The notes: generated by a model from the sequence alone, not told the origin. A stretch of 64,000 bases of DNA from Gordonia jacobaea (GCF_001186365.1 NZ_LDTZ01000016.1:186001-250000), one strand, 5' to 3'. Shown: positions 16,214 to 25,120, counted from the stretch's first letter. Made by a program: numbers and translations.

Positions 16214-17425
16214 ATGAGCGCAACATCGGGTGTCGTGATCGTCGGGGCGGGACTCGGAGCGATCCGAGTGGCCGAAAACCTCCGCGCCGATGGGTACGAC
16301 AAGCCGATCACGCTGATCGGTGCCGAATCGCACCCGCCGTATGATCGTCCGCCGCTGTCGAAGTCGGTGCTGCTGGGCAAGGACGACCGGGTCGACCTCA
16401 AACCGACTGCCTTCTATACCGATTCCGATATCACGCTGCGTCTCGGTACCACCGTCGGTTCCGTTGACACCGACGCGAAGACCGTGACGGTGGTCGACGA
16501 GGAGGGCGAGCGCGGCGTCGTCGAATACGAGACATTGGTGCTCGCGACAGGACTGCGGCCGCGTACGTTCCCAGGCACCGATGAGATGTCGGGTGTGCAC
16601 ACCCTGCGCACTTTCGCCGATGCGCTCGCGGTGCGATCGGCCATCGATGCGGCGCAGAACGCGGTGGTGATCGGCGCGGGATTCATCGGCTGTGAGGTGG
16701 CCTCAAGCCTCTCGTCGCAGGGAATCGACGTCACCATCGTGGAACCGGCGCCCACACCACTCGCGCTCGCGCTGGGGCCGCGGATCGGAGCGCTCGTCAC
16801 GCGGATGCACGAGGCCAATGGGGTCACCGTGTGTACGGGAGTCGGCGTCGCCGAGATCGTGGCGGGCGAGGGCGGCGCAGTCCGCGAAATTAAGCTCGAC
16901 GACGGGTCGGTCCTGCCCGCCGACCTCGTCGTCGCCGGAATCGGATCGACGCCGGTGACCGATTACCTCGACGGTTCGGACATCGAACTCGCGCCCCGCG
17001 AGGTCGGCGGCGGAATCGCTTGCGACGCACAGGGACGCACGTCTGTGCCGGGCGTGTATGCCGTCGGCGACGTCGCCAACTGGCTCGACGATGCGGGCGA
17101 TCCTCGACGGGTCGAGCACTGGAACCACACGGTCGAGCAGGCTGCGGTCGTGGCCGCCGACATCACCGGTGGAGAAGGTGCGACGGCCGCCGTGCCGTAC
17201 TTCTGGAGCGATCAGTTCGACGTCAAGATCCAGGTGCTCGGCGAACCACGCGCAGACGACGACGTCCACATCGTCTCCGACGACGGCAAGAAGTTCCTCG
17301 CCTACTACAGCAGGGGCAGCATACTCACCGCGGTCGTCGGCGCGGGCAAGGTGGGCGCCGTGATGAAGACACGTCCGAAACTGCTGACACCGACGCCGAT
17401 TTCGGAGCTTGTGACCGACGCGTGA
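16214..17425 (+). CDS. NAD(P)H-dependent ferredoxin/rubredoxin reductase
   Basis: A 403-residue flavoprotein of the putidaredoxin-reductase class. The FAD-binding VVIVGAGLGAIRVAENLR is at the N terminus, PPYDRPPLSK follows, the NAD(P)H-binding VVIGAGFIGCEVASSL is at about 156, and VYAVGDVANW is the second FAD motif. It hands electrons to a small iron-sulfur protein for a P450 or monooxygenase; no ferredoxin gene is adjacent. GAGAGGATCTC precedes the ATG. Its stop overlaps the AlkD-like gene. Confidence 0.9.
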   Translation: MSATSGVVIVGAGLGAIRVAENLRADGYDKPITLIGAESHPPYDRPPLSKSVLLGKDDRVDLKPTAFYTDSDITLRLGTTVGSVDTDAKTVTVVDEEGERGVVEYETLVLATGLRPRTFPGTDEMSGVHTLRTFADALAVRSAIDAAQNAVVIGAGFIGCEVASSLSSQGIDVTIVEPAPTPLALALGPRIGALVTRMHEANGVTVCTGVGVAEIVAGEGGAVREIKLDDGSVLPADLVVAGIGSTPVTDYLDGSDIELAPREVGGGIACDAQGRTSVPGVYAVGDVANWLDDAGDPRRVEHWNHTVEQAAVVAADITGGEGATAAVPYFWSDQFDVKIQVLGEPRADDDVHIVSDDGKKFLAYYSRGSILTAVVGAGKVGAVMKTRPKLLTPTPISELVTDA

Positions 17426-18162
17426 GTCCTCGCACAGCTGGCGCGGGAGGTTCCGCCGAGGACGTGATCGCCGCGATCGACGAACTGGCCGATCCGGAGC
17501 GCGCCACGTCGATGGCGTCGTATTTCCAGGCGCATCCGGGCGGCTACGGCGGCGATGACGAGTTTCTCGGTGTCCGCGTGCCCCAACTGCGGGCGATCGC
17601 CAAGCGGTTCCGCGGGATCAGTCGCGGCGAGGTCCGTACTCTGCTCACCTCGCGCTTCCACGAGGTGCGACTGGCCGGATTGTTCTGCGCGCGTGACGGA
17701 TTCGACCGTGCCGATGCCGCGGAGGCCGACCTGTGGGTCGCGGACTACCTGGCGGCGGTGGCCGCGGGGGCGGTGAACAACTGGGACCTCGTCGACTCGT
17801 CTGCCGATCCGATACTCGGCGAATGGTCGTGGCAGCACGGCGATGTCGATGTGCTGGTGGATTTCGCTGCGCGAGATGATCTGTGGGAGAAGCGGATCGG
17901 CATCATCGGGACCTTCGCATGGATCAAACACGGCGATGCGCAGGCGCTTGCGGCGGTTGCGCCGCTGGTGATCGACGACCGCCGCCCGCTGATCCAGAAG
18001 GCGTTCGGGTGGATGCTGCGCGAGATGGGCAAGCGCGTCGACGCCACGGCGCTCACGTCCTACCTCGACGACCACGCCGCCCACATGGGCCGTACCGCAC
18101 TGGGATACGCCGTCGAACACCTCGATCCAGAGGCGCGGGCCCACTACCGGTCACTGCGCTGA
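17422..18162 (+). CDS. DNA alkylation repair protein (AlkD-like)
   Basis: A 246-residue ARM/HEAT-repeat protein of the DNA alkylation repair family (PF08713), which excises bulky or cationic alkylated bases. Typical segments: FLGVRVPQLRAIAKRFR, EVRLAGLFCA, NNWDLVDSSA, LWEKRIGIIGTFAWIKHGD and PLIQKAFGWMLREMGKR. The GTG overlaps the flavoprotein stop (GTGA). Its stop codon lies in the first unit of the 23-bp tandem array. Confidence 0.88.
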   Translation: MSPRTAGAGGSAEDVIAAIDELADPERATSMASYFQAHPGGYGGDDEFLGVRVPQLRAIAKRFRGISRGEVRTLLTSRFHEVRLAGLFCARDGFDRADAAEADLWVADYLAAVAAGAVNNWDLVDSSADPILGEWSWQHGDVDVLVDFAARDDLWEKRIGIIGTFAWIKHGDAQALAAVAPLVIDDRRPLIQKAFGWMLREMGKRVDATALTSYLDDHAAHMGRTALGYAVEHLDPEARAHYRSLR

Positions 18163-18278
18163 GCGCACGGTTGCTGCTGCGCTGAGCGCACGGTTGCTGC
18201 AGCGCTGGGCCCACGGTTGCTGCAGCGCTGGGCCCACGGTTGCTGCAGCGCTGGGCCCCCGGTTGTTACTGCGTTGAG
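18156..18278. repeat. 23-bp tandem array, five units plus a partial, in a convergent spacer
   Basis: Units at 18156, 18179, 18202, 18225 and 18248, each opening GCGCTGRGCSCACGGTTG, then a partial unit. The array occupies the whole gap between the convergent AlkD-like and ClC genes and contains both stop codons. Each unit junction carries GCAGC and GCTGC arms able to pair. Confidence 0.9.
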
Positions 18279-19621
18279 GGTGGATGCTTGGCCGCTTTGT
18301 CGGCTCGTAGCATGCGTTCGCGGAGGTCGTCGTAGATCGGTGGGCTGCGGACGAGCGAGGCGATCACGACGGCGCCGGCACCGGCAGCGAGCATCGGGAG
18401 GGCGGCGCTGGTGACCGTCGTCATCTCGATCACCAGGATGATGCCGGTGAACGGGGCTCTGACCACGGAGGCGAACAGGCTCGACATGCCGACCAGTACG
18501 AGGGGCAGTGCGAGCTCGGTGGCGAGGGTGGACGAGAAGAGGTTGATCAACCAGGCGAAGAGAAGTCCGGACAGTGCGCCGAGCGCGAGCATCGGTGCGA
18601 AGAGTCCTCCCGGTGTGCCTGCCGAGTAGGAGAGCGGGCCTGCGATGAACCGGATGGCCAGAAATCCGAGAAGTGACAGGATCGCGATCCGGTGGCCGTC
18701 GAGGATGCGTTGGGTGAGTGAGTCGCCGCCACCGGCCAGGTCGGGTGAGACCAGCAGCAGTGCGCCGATGGTCGCGCCGATCGCCGCGGCCTTCACAACC
18801 GCCGGAATGCGGTGCAGCGCTTCGAACCACGACAGGCATGCTCTGATCAGCCAGTTGTAGCCGACACCGAGGAGTCCGACGAGGACGCCGAAGACGATGA
18901 AGAGCGGCAACGTACCCAGAGCAGGAGCTGCTACGTTCGAGACCTTGAAGTCGGGCATGTCACCGAGGACGACGCGTGAGCACGTGACCGCTGTCGCGAC
19001 CGCTGCAAGCGTCCACACGACCTCTCGGATGCGGACCTTCTTGGCGACCTCCTCGAAGACGAACATCGCGCCGCCGATCGGTGCGTTGAACGCCACGGCC
19101 AGACCGGCGCCGGACAGGACTGTCTGCAGGCCACGGATCTCGTCGTTCGTCGCGCGTGCGAAACGTCCTGCCGCAGCGCCGATTGCTGCGGCCATGTGCA
19201 CCGTCGGGCCTTCGCGACCGAGCACGAGGCCACCGACGCCGATCGACAGCAGCCCTCCGACGAAGCGGGCAGGCACGACCATCAACGTGGGTGGCTCGGC
19301 TTGTCCACGTTCGACGGCTTCGACGTGTTGAATTCCGCTTCCCGCTGCGCGTGGCACCTTGATGGCAATCCACGTCGCGGCAGCCGCGGCCGCAGCCGAG
19401 ATGGCCAGCGGGACAAGCCACCCCACGGGTCCGTGATGATCAGACCAGTCGACGACGTCGACCCGCCAGTCATCGAGTCGGGTGAGCAGCCAGCGGAACG
19501 CGCCGCCCACGAAGCCGGCGACCACGCCCGCCGCGGCCGCGACAAGGGTCAGCAGAACCAGCGCCCGCGCGTCGAGGCGGTCGTCGTCGGTGCGGTGAAA
19601 GCTGTGGTCGTCGGTGGTCAC
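18266..19621 (-). CDS. clcA: ClC-type chloride/proton exchanger
   Basis: A 451-residue protein with about a dozen membrane segments. Selectivity motifs are GSGIQ (94-98, for the usual GSGIP), GREGP (135-139, gating Glu137) and FNAPIGG (178-184). The proton-path glutamate in FVFEEV (about 190-191) is kept, so an H+/Cl- exchanger rather than a channel is expected. The GTG start overlaps the DoxX stop (GTGA), and that gene in turn nearly abuts the KshB-like gene, making a three-gene unit. No cytoplasmic CBS domains are present. Confidence 0.9.
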   Translation of the reverse strand: MTTDDHSFHRTDDDRLDARALVLLTLVAAAAGVVAGFVGGAFRWLLTRLDDWRVDVVDWSDHHGPVGWLVPLAISAAAAAAATWIAIKVPRAAGSGIQHVEAVERGQAEPPTLMVVPARFVGGLLSIGVGGLVLGREGPTVHMAAAIGAAAGRFARATNDEIRGLQTVLSGAGLAVAFNAPIGGAMFVFEEVAKKVRIREVVWTLAAVATAVTCSRVVLGDMPDFKVSNVAAPALGTLPLFIVFGVLVGLLGVGYNWLIRACLSWFEALHRIPAVVKAAAIGATIGALLLVSPDLAGGGDSLTQRILDGHRIAILSLLGFLAIRFIAGPLSYSAGTPGGLFAPMLALGALSGLLFAWLINLFSSTLATELALPLVLVGMSSLFASVVRAPFTGIILVIEMTTVTSAALPMLAAGAGAVVIASLVRSPPIYDDLRERMLRADKAAKHPPSTQ

Positions 19622-20010
19622 TTCGAGTGGCGGAAGACTTTCACGGCTGCTGCGATGAGTGGAATCTGAAGGGGGAGTCGGCCTATCGCGATCGCCTTGT
19701 ACACCGGAGGCTTGTGCCACCACATGCGGACCATGTTGATGTTGGCCGGGTAGACCGCGACGAACAGTGCGGCAGCCGATCCCGCCGCAAGTCGACGGGT
19801 CTGCGGCACAAGCAATCCGGCGCCGATGCCGACTTCGGCGACACCCGACGCGTAGGTCAGTGTGCGGGCGTCGGTGCCGAGTGCCCCGGCGATCTCGGGT
19901 GGCACGATCTCGTCGAAGGGTTTGGGTGCGGCGAAGTGCAACGCACCCATTCCGAGCAGCATGCCGCCGAGCACGCGTGCCAGACGGTTGGAGGAGACGT
20001 CTGGCGCCAT
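19618..20010 (-). CDS. DoxX family membrane protein
   Basis: A 130-residue protein with about four membrane helices (LGGMLLGMGALHF, YASGVAEVGIGAGLLV, GSAAALFVAVYPANINM, IPLIAAAVKVF). The AEVGIGAGLL and YPANINM stretches are typical of DoxX-like proteins, small quinone- or thiol-linked membrane proteins of unclear role. It starts one base after the KshB-like stop and overlaps the ClC start. Confidence 0.8.
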   Translation of the reverse strand: MAPDVSSNRLARVLGGMLLGMGALHFAAPKPFDEIVPPEIAGALGTDARTLTYASGVAEVGIGAGLLVPQTRRLAAGSAAALFVAVYPANINMVRMWWHKPPVYKAIAIGRLPLQIPLIAAAVKVFRHSK

Positions 20011-20011
20011 G

Positions 20012-21067
20012 TCAGAACTCGATTCGCAGTCGGTCGGATGTGGGGTGTGCCTGACAACCCAGGATGTAGCCGTCCTCGATGTCTTCGGGGTCGAGCGCGC
20101 CGTCGTTGTCCATCTCGACGCTACCCTCGGTCAATGTGCAGGCGCACGAACCACATTCGCCCTCCTGGCAGGAGTACGGGGCGTCGAGCCCGGCGTCGAG
20201 CATGATGTCGATGAGCGATCGGCTCCGCGGCCAGGTGAGTTCGTGTGTCTCGCCGTCGAGTTCGACCTCGACGGTGGCCGCAGCGGCCTGTTCGTCGGCG
20301 GAGACCTCGGCGAGCTCGTGGTCGGCGAAGGGATCGCCGGACAGTGAGTTGTACACCTCGGTGTGAACGTCGTGGTGTGCGAACCCGGCGGTGTCGAGAG
20401 CGCGGTGTACCGCGTCCATGAACGGGCCGGGACCACACATGTATGCGGTGTGCCCGACATAGGGCGAGAAGATCTCGGCGAGCGCGGCGTCGGTCGGGAG
20501 GCCCCTGTCGGTCTCGAGCCAGTGGACGACGGTCAGCCGATCCGCGTTGGCGCCGACGAGTTCGTCGAGTTCCGTCGAGAAGATGACGTCGTCGACGCTG
20601 CGGTTCGCGTAGAAGAAGACCACCGGGACGCTCGACGACGCGAGGGCGGTCTTGAGGATCGACATCACCGGAGTGACGCCGCTGCCGGCAGCGATGAGGA
20701 GCAGCGGGTCGTCGAGAGTGCGTGGAGTGAACACCCCCGACGGTGGGAGTACCTCGATCTGGGTGCCCGCGGCGAGGTTGTCGCACACCCAATTCGAGCC
20801 GTAGCCGTCGACGGTCCGCTTCACCGTCACCTTGGGCAGCGCGTCTGTCGCGGGCGAGGAGGCCAGCGAGTAGCAACGTGCCACCGAGCCGGTCTGCTCG
20901 CTGGGGATGCGAAGGGTGAGGAACTGGCCCGGCTTGTAGTCGGTGAATGCGTCTTTGTGTTCGTCGGGGATCTCGAACACGATCGAACGCGCATCGGCGG
21001 TCTCGTCGATCACGTCGGCCACGGTCAGGATCACGCTGCGTGATCCATGCGGGGTCAGTTCTGCCAT
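20012..21067 (-). CDS. kshB: KshB-like 3-ketosteroid 9-alpha-hydroxylase reductase
   Basis: A 351-residue class IA oxygenase reductase. An FAD domain with RCYSLAS (about 64-70) is followed by an NAD-binding domain (LLIAAGSGVTPVMSIL, YMCGPGPFMDAVHRAL) and a C-terminal plant-type [2Fe-2S] domain with CQEGECGSCAC and a fourth Cys in LGCQAHP. It transfers electrons from NADH to the KshA oxygenase, which opens the sterol B ring. A KstR-like operator lies about 45 bp upstream, supporting a sterol role. Related reductases serve other Rieske oxygenases, so the exact partner is unproven. Confidence 0.8.
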   Translation of the reverse strand: MAELTPHGSRSVILTVADVIDETADARSIVFEIPDEHKDAFTDYKPGQFLTLRIPSEQTGSVARCYSLASSPATDALPKVTVKRTVDGYGSNWVCDNLAAGTQIEVLPPSGVFTPRTLDDPLLLIAAGSGVTPVMSILKTALASSSVPVVFFYANRSVDDVIFSTELDELVGANADRLTVVHWLETDRGLPTDAALAEIFSPYVGHTAYMCGPGPFMDAVHRALDTAGFAHHDVHTEVYNSLSGDPFADHELAEVSADEQAAAATVEVELDGETHELTWPRSRSLIDIMLDAGLDAPYSCQEGECGSCACTLTEGSVEMDNDGALDPEDIEDGYILGCQAHPTSDRLRIEF

Positions 21068-21108
21068 CTCGCGGACTCTCCTGCGTGCTGTCGTTCTCGA
21101 CTCATAAC

Positions 21109-21122
21109 GAGAACACGTTCTA
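21109..21122 (-). promoter_or_regulatory. KstR-like operator upstream of kshB
   Basis: TAGAACGTGTTCTC on the minus strand matches the KstR consensus TnnAACnnGTTnnA at all fixed positions except the last base. The core GAACACGTTC is a perfect palindrome, placed 42-55 bp before the start codon. Confidence 0.6.
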
Positions 21123-21214
21123 GTTCAGGCTAGCGTAGCCGATCGGCCCAGGGTATCGGCTGGACCGTCGGCTTGTCGGGGCAGGACCGTCGGGGAGCGA
21201 GAGTCTGGCGCGAA

Positions 21215-22369
21215 CTAGGCGAGTGCCGTCCGCAGGAAGTCGTCCCACGCCGCCCACTGGGCTGCGTTCATCTCGGTGTGGCTACCGGTCCCCAGGACGG
21301 TCCGATGGTCGACGCCGTTGGCGACGAAGTCGGCTTCGAGCTTGGCATGCAGCGGCGAGGGAACGGTGAGGTCGAGTGCGTTGAACAGGAGCAGCGTCGG
21401 TTTGGTGTACCCCGATGTCGGCACCGCCATGTACCTGTCGAGAGATGCACGCAGTTCCGGAGAACCGAGCGGCTTGGCGAGCAGGCTGCCGAACGCGGTT
21501 CCCGCTGGAACGGTCGGGGCCGGGCAGCCGTTGCCGACCTTGTCGACGAGGCTGCGTCCATACGGCGACAGGTAGCTGTTGACGTCGACGGCCGGGTCGG
21601 CGACGCGATTGCCCGCGAGGACGGCGAGCAGGTAGCCGTAGGCCTTCTCCAGTACGGCAGGCGCCGGCGGGACGTACGGACCGAGGAAGGCCATCACCTT
21701 CTCGACGTCGGATTCGGGGTCGACGGCGATGGCGCCGCGGAAATCGGTTGGCGCGCCGTACCTGCTCTGCATGTGCGCGGTGGCCAGTGCGGCCTGCCCA
21801 CCCTGTGAAGGACCGGCTACCACCCACTTCTTGGCGAGACTCGGTTCGACGCCGCGTGCCGCGTGCAGGAGGTCGATGGTTGCCGCGCCCTCGGAGTCGT
21901 TGTTCAGGTAGGGGTGCACGCCGGTTTCGAAGCGCCCGAGGCCGACGTAATCGGGCGCGACGACCGCGTAGCCGGACGCCAACAGGCGGGAGGTGAACCT
22001 GTCCGCCTTCGCGTCCGGGCCGCTCTGACCGCCGCAGCCCGGCCCGTAGCCGGACGTGCCGTGGGTGTAGGCGACGACGGGCCAGCCTCCGGCCGGTGCC
22101 TTGCCCGCGGGCAGTAGGAGTCCGCCGCTGGCGGGCACAGGCTTGCCGTCTGCCCCGCGCGTCCAGTAGTCGATCGCGAGGCCGTGGGCGGCGCCACGCC
22201 AACCGTCGGGACGCGCCTGGGTGCCGATAATCGTTCCGGCGGAACCGGATTGGGATGCGGCCGGCGTTTGCGCGGGAGGAGCGGCGTCGGCGAGCGGTGC
22301 CGCCACCGCCAGGCTCAGTGCAGCGGCGGCCGCGGCGAGCGCCGCTCTGGTGGATACGGCGACTCTCAC
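21215..22369 (-). CDS. secreted lipase/esterase (LIP family)
   Basis: A 384-residue protein with a signal peptide (VRVAVSTRAALAAAAAALSL, cleavage near ADAAPP). The alpha/beta-hydrolase body has VVAYTHGTSG (oxyanion hole), nucleophile GPSQGG, NALDLTVPS for Asp and GSHTEMN for His. This is the actinobacterial secretory lipase family acting on triacylglycerols or esters outside the cell. GTG 22369 follows CCGGAGG at good distance and opens the signal peptide. Two CACGTG-centred palindromes upstream suggest dedicated repression. Confidence 0.88.
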   Translation of the reverse strand: MRVAVSTRAALAAAAAALSLAVAAPLADAAPPAQTPAASQSGSAGTIIGTQARPDGWRGAAHGLAIDYWTRGADGKPVPASGGLLLPAGKAPAGGWPVVAYTHGTSGYGPGCGGQSGPDAKADRFTSRLLASGYAVVAPDYVGLGRFETGVHPYLNNDSEGAATIDLLHAARGVEPSLAKKWVVAGPSQGGQAALATAHMQSRYGAPTDFRGAIAVDPESDVEKVMAFLGPYVPPAPAVLEKAYGYLLAVLAGNRVADPAVDVNSYLSPYGRSLVDKVGNGCPAPTVPAGTAFGSLLAKPLGSPELRASLDRYMAVPTSGYTKPTLLLFNALDLTVPSPLHAKLEADFVANGVDHRTVLGTGSHTEMNAAQWAAWDDFLRTALA

Positions 22370-22429
22370 GACTGCGACCTCCGGAAGAACGATGTTGTTA
22401 GGCCAGCGCAGAATACGTGGGCGGTGACG

Positions 22430-22447
22430 CAGAAACACGTGTTTCTG
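22430..22447. promoter_or_regulatory. 18-bp perfect palindrome upstream of lipase
   Basis: CAGAAACACGTGTTTCTG is fully self-complementary. It lies 61 bp upstream of the lipase GTG, in the gap between lipase and mftR. It is a strong candidate operator for a TetR-type repressor not identified here. Confidence 0.65.
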
Positions 22448-22480
22448 ACAGATGCGCGGAAAGCTTTGCTCGCGTGTGTC

Positions 22481-22496
22481 TGAAACACGTGTATGT
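22481..22496. promoter_or_regulatory. second, degenerate copy of the palindrome
   Basis: TGAAACACGTGTATGT repeats the left arm and centre of the 22430 palindrome, with centres 50 bp apart (about five helical turns). Confidence 0.5.
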
Positions 22497-22519
22497 GCAC
22501 ACGGAGTCGGCGGGCGCCT

Positions 22520-23158
22520 TTAGTGAAGAGCGCTCACGCCGTCGGCCAGGGTCTCGCAGCCCGACACGATCAGTGCGGTGAGGTCGGAGTTGGGGTGTGC
22601 GAGCCACTGCTCGTAGGCGGCGAGGGTGGTGCCGAGGCACATCCAGCCGATGGTCTGCGGAACGTGGTCGTCGACGTCGAGTCCCAGTCTGCGGGCGCAG
22701 AATTCGGCAACCACACGACGCCACTCCGCGTACATCAGCATCGAATGTGCTTGCAGCGCGGGTACTCCCAGAAGGAGTGACATTCGACGACGGTGGTGTT
22801 CGAGGTAGTCGTCGTCGACGGCGTTGAACGAGACCAGAGCGTCGGTCAACGCCGCAGCGATGGGGAGGTCCGCGGGGATCTCGGCGAGCAGGGTGCGCAT
22901 CTCGTCGAGATGTGCGTCGAAGTCGCCCCAGCAGATCGCGTTCTTCGACGGGTAGTACCGGAACAGTGTGCGCCTGGCGATGCCGGCGGCGTCGGCGATG
23001 TCGTCGACGCTGGTGTTCTCGAAGCCCGACTCGGTGAACATGTCGATCGCGATCGTGCTGATCTCGTCGCGCGTCGTGATCGGCCTGCGACCCGGTGACC
23101 CTGCGGCTCTGCCGCCTGGAGCGACAGCGCGGGTCGGGGTGGGGTCCGAAGGGTTCAT
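22520..23158 (-). CDS. mftR: mycofactocin system TetR regulator MftR
   Basis: A 212-residue TetR regulator. The HTH is TRDEISTIAIDMF ... SVDDIADAAGIARRTLFRYYPSKNAICWGDF, and the C-terminal ligand domain has the MftR pattern (YLEHHRRRMSLLL, LIVSGCETLADGV). In mycobacteria MftR represses the mft genes and responds to long-chain acyl-CoAs. It is divergent from mftA with 110 bp between starts. ATG 23158 was chosen over an upstream ATG that would enter the promoter region. Confidence 0.92.
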   Translation of the reverse strand: MNPSDPTPTRAVAPGGRAAGSPGRRPITTRDEISTIAIDMFTESGFENTSVDDIADAAGIARRTLFRYYPSKNAICWGDFDAHLDEMRTLLAEIPADLPIAAALTDALVSFNAVDDDYLEHHRRRMSLLLGVPALQAHSMLMYAEWRRVVAEFCARRLGLDVDDHVPQTIGWMCLGTTLAAYEQWLAHPNSDLTALIVSGCETLADGVSALH

Positions 23159-23268
23159 CCTCACCTGTCCATCCGGATAGTTTTCGCTTTCAGGTGTTTT
23201 CCTGCACCCGGTGCCATTATAGTGTGGCGTGATCCACTTCACTTCACCAACACAAGGAGGTCTGGATC
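23159..23268 (+). promoter_or_regulatory. mftR-mftA divergent promoter region
   Basis: A possible -10 TATAGT at 23218-23223 has a poor -35 (TTTTCC region) 15-17 bases upstream. CACCTG (23162) and CAGGTG (23191) form an inverted pair with 23-bp spacing, a possible MftR contact. A strong AAGGAGG precedes the mftA ATG. Confidence 0.4.
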
Positions 23269-23403
23269 ATGGCAGATCAGTCAGCCAAGTCTGCACAGGA
23301 TGTTGCGGCAACCACCGGCGTTCCGGCAGATGTCGACGCCGAACTCGTGGGCGAGTCGCTCGTCGAAGAGGTGTCGATCGACGGGATGTGCGGGGTCTAC
23401 TGA
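23269..23403 (+). CDS. mftA: mycofactocin precursor peptide MftA
   Basis: A 44-residue precursor ending in the invariant IDGMCGVY, whose terminal Val-Tyr pair becomes the redox cofactor mycofactocin after MftC decarboxylates and crosslinks it. The acidic leader ([15 protein letters not shown]) is bound by MftB. AAGGAGG lies 8 bases before the ATG. The stop overlaps the mftB start (TGATG). Confidence 0.97.
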   Translation: MADQSAKSAQDVAATTGVPADVDAELVGESLVEEVSIDGMCGVY

Positions 23404-23741
23404 TGTCCGCACCGACATCCCTTCCGGTCACCGGGGGTCGCGACGCGGCCACCGGTGATCCGGTACCGACGTCCCACGCGTTCGACCCGACGCAGGCGTG
23501 GCAGCTCAACCCGAAGGTCGCGCTGCGGCCCGAGCCGTTCGGTGCGCTGCTCTATCACTTCGGAACCCGCAAGCTCTCGTTCCTCAAGAATCTCGCGGTG
23601 GTCGGCATTGTCGAGTCCCTGCGCGATCACGACAGCGCCGACGACGCGCTGCACGCCGCGGGCATCGACAGCGCATCGCGACCGCTCTACCTCCAGGCCC
23701 TCGGCGCGCTCGCGTCGTCGGAGATGATCTGTCGGCGCTGA
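23403..23741 (+). CDS. mftB: mycofactocin peptide chaperone MftB
   Basis: A 112-residue PqqD-like RiPP recognition element. The domain runs WQLNPKVALRPEPFGALLYHFGTRKLSFLKNLAVVGIVESL, the typical winged-helix peptide-binding fold. It presents MftA to the radical SAM enzyme. Translation is coupled to mftA by TGATG overlap. Confidence 0.95.
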   Translation: MSAPTSLPVTGGRDAATGDPVPTSHAFDPTQAWQLNPKVALRPEPFGALLYHFGTRKLSFLKNLAVVGIVESLRDHDSADDALHAAGIDSASRPLYLQALGALASSEMICRR

Positions 23742-23839
23742 TCTTCCGACAATGATTTTCTGGCGTGGCCTGAACTTCAGCCCGCAGAAGACCAGCCCTC
23801 TTCGTGCCTGCTCGTCCACGCAAGCTTCAAGGAGCCACC

Positions 23840-25120
23840 ATGACCACACTCGAGTTGCCGCCCAGCGCAACTGAACTCGCTGCGACCACCGCGATCGCGA
23901 CGTCGGCCCGCCCGCCGAAGGTCGGTCGGCTCGTCGACCAGTTCGAGAAGGGCCTCGACGCCCCGATCTGTCTCACCTGGGAACTCACCTACGCCTGCAA
24001 TCTGGCGTGCGTGCACTGCCTCTCGTCGTCGGGCAAACGCGATCCCCGCGAACTCTCCACCGAGCAGTGCAAAGCGATCATCGACGAGTTGCAGCGCATG
24101 CAGGTGTTCTACGTCAACATCGGCGGCGGCGAACCGACTGTGCGACCGGACTTCTGGGAGCTCGTCGACTACGCCACCAGTCATCAGGTGGGAGTCAAGT
24201 TCTCCACCAACGGTTTACGTATCGACAAGGCGGTCGCACAGCGGCTGGCGGCGTCGGACTACGTCGACGTGCAGATCTCGCTCGACGGTGCCACTGCAGA
24301 GGTCAACGACGCAGTCCGCGGACCGGGCTCCTTCGACATGGCGGTACGGGCGCTCGAGAATCTGTCCGATGCGGGCTTCCGCGACGCCAAGATCAGCGTC
24401 GTGATGACGCGGCAGAACGTCGCGCAACTCGACGAGTTCAAGGCGCTCGCCGATCGCTATGGCGCCACGCTACGCATCACGCGGCTGCGTCCGTCGGGTC
24501 GTGGCGCCGACGTCTGGGATGACCTGCACCCGCTGCCGTCTCAGCAGCGCGAGCTCTACGAATGGCTTGTGGCACATGGTGAGAACGTGCTCACCGGCGA
24601 CTCGTTCTTCCATCTGTCGGCATTCGGATCGGGGAGCGGCGGGGGTCTACCCGGCCTGAATCTGTGCGGCGCCGGACGCGTGGTCTGCCTGATCGATCCT
24701 GTCGGCGACGTCTACGCGTGTCCCTTCGCGATTCACGAGAACTTCCTCGCGGGCAACATCGTCTCTGACGGTGGGTTCAAGGAGATCTGGCAGAACTCCG
24801 ACCTCTTCACCGAACTACGCGAGCCGCAGAACGCCGGCGCCTGCACGAAGTGCGCGCACTTCGACGCCTGCCGCGGCGGCTGCATGGCGGCCAAGTTCTT
24901 CACGGGTCTGCCGCTCGCGGGACCCGATCCCGAATGTGTGCAGGGTTTCGGTGAGGAGCTGCTCGCCGGCGAGCGATCCAAACCCACTGCGAACAAAGAT
25001 CATTCGCGTGGGACGCCCCTGACCCTGATGACTCGCAGGCCCGACGGTGACTTGGCGCCGGTCGGCGGCCCGCCGTCGAAGAACTGCGACGAGAACCCGC
25101 TCGCGGGTTTCTCGCTGTAA
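23840..25120 (+). CDS. mftC: mycofactocin radical SAM maturase MftC
   Basis: A 426-residue radical SAM-SPASM protein. The C-x3-C-x2-C cluster is CNLACVHC (Cys53, 57, 60), the SAM-binding GGGEP follows, and the SPASM cysteines are in CGAGRVVC, YACPF, CTKCAHFDACRGGC and the PECVQGF region. It oxidatively decarboxylates the C-terminal Tyr of MftA and forms the Val-Tyr crosslink. CAAGGAG precedes ATG 23840. The C-terminal tail after the SPASM domain is long and polar, and a small hairpin covers its last codons. Confidence 0.96.
   Translation: MTTLELPPSATELAATTAIATSARPPKVGRLVDQFEKGLDAPICLTWELTYACNLACVHCLSSSGKRDPRELSTEQCKAIIDELQRMQVFYVNIGGGEPTVRPDFWELVDYATSHQVGVKFSTNGLRIDKAVAQRLAASDYVDVQISLDGATAEVNDAVRGPGSFDMAVRALENLSDAGFRDAKISVVMTRQNVAQLDEFKALADRYGATLRITRLRPSGRGADVWDDLHPLPSQQRELYEWLVAHGENVLTGDSFFHLSAFGSGSGGGLPGLNLCGAGRVVCLIDPVGDVYACPFAIHENFLAGNIVSDGGFKEIWQNSDLFTELREPQNAGACTKCAHFDACRGGCMAAKFFTGLPLAGPDPECVQGFGEELLAGERSKPTANKDHSRGTPLTLMTRRPDGDLAPVGGPPSKNCDENPLAGFSL
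25091..25113 (+). terminator. weak hairpin at the end of mftC
   Basis: GAGAACCCG and CGGGTTTCTC pair with one bulged T around a CTCG loop, within the last codons of mftC. No U-run follows, so at most this is an attenuating or mRNA-stabilising structure before mftD. Confidence 0.3.

Noticed and set aside
22430..22447. CACGTG palindrome considered as an MftR operator
   Set aside because: It lies at the 3' side of mftR, far from the mftA promoter and much closer to the lipase start.
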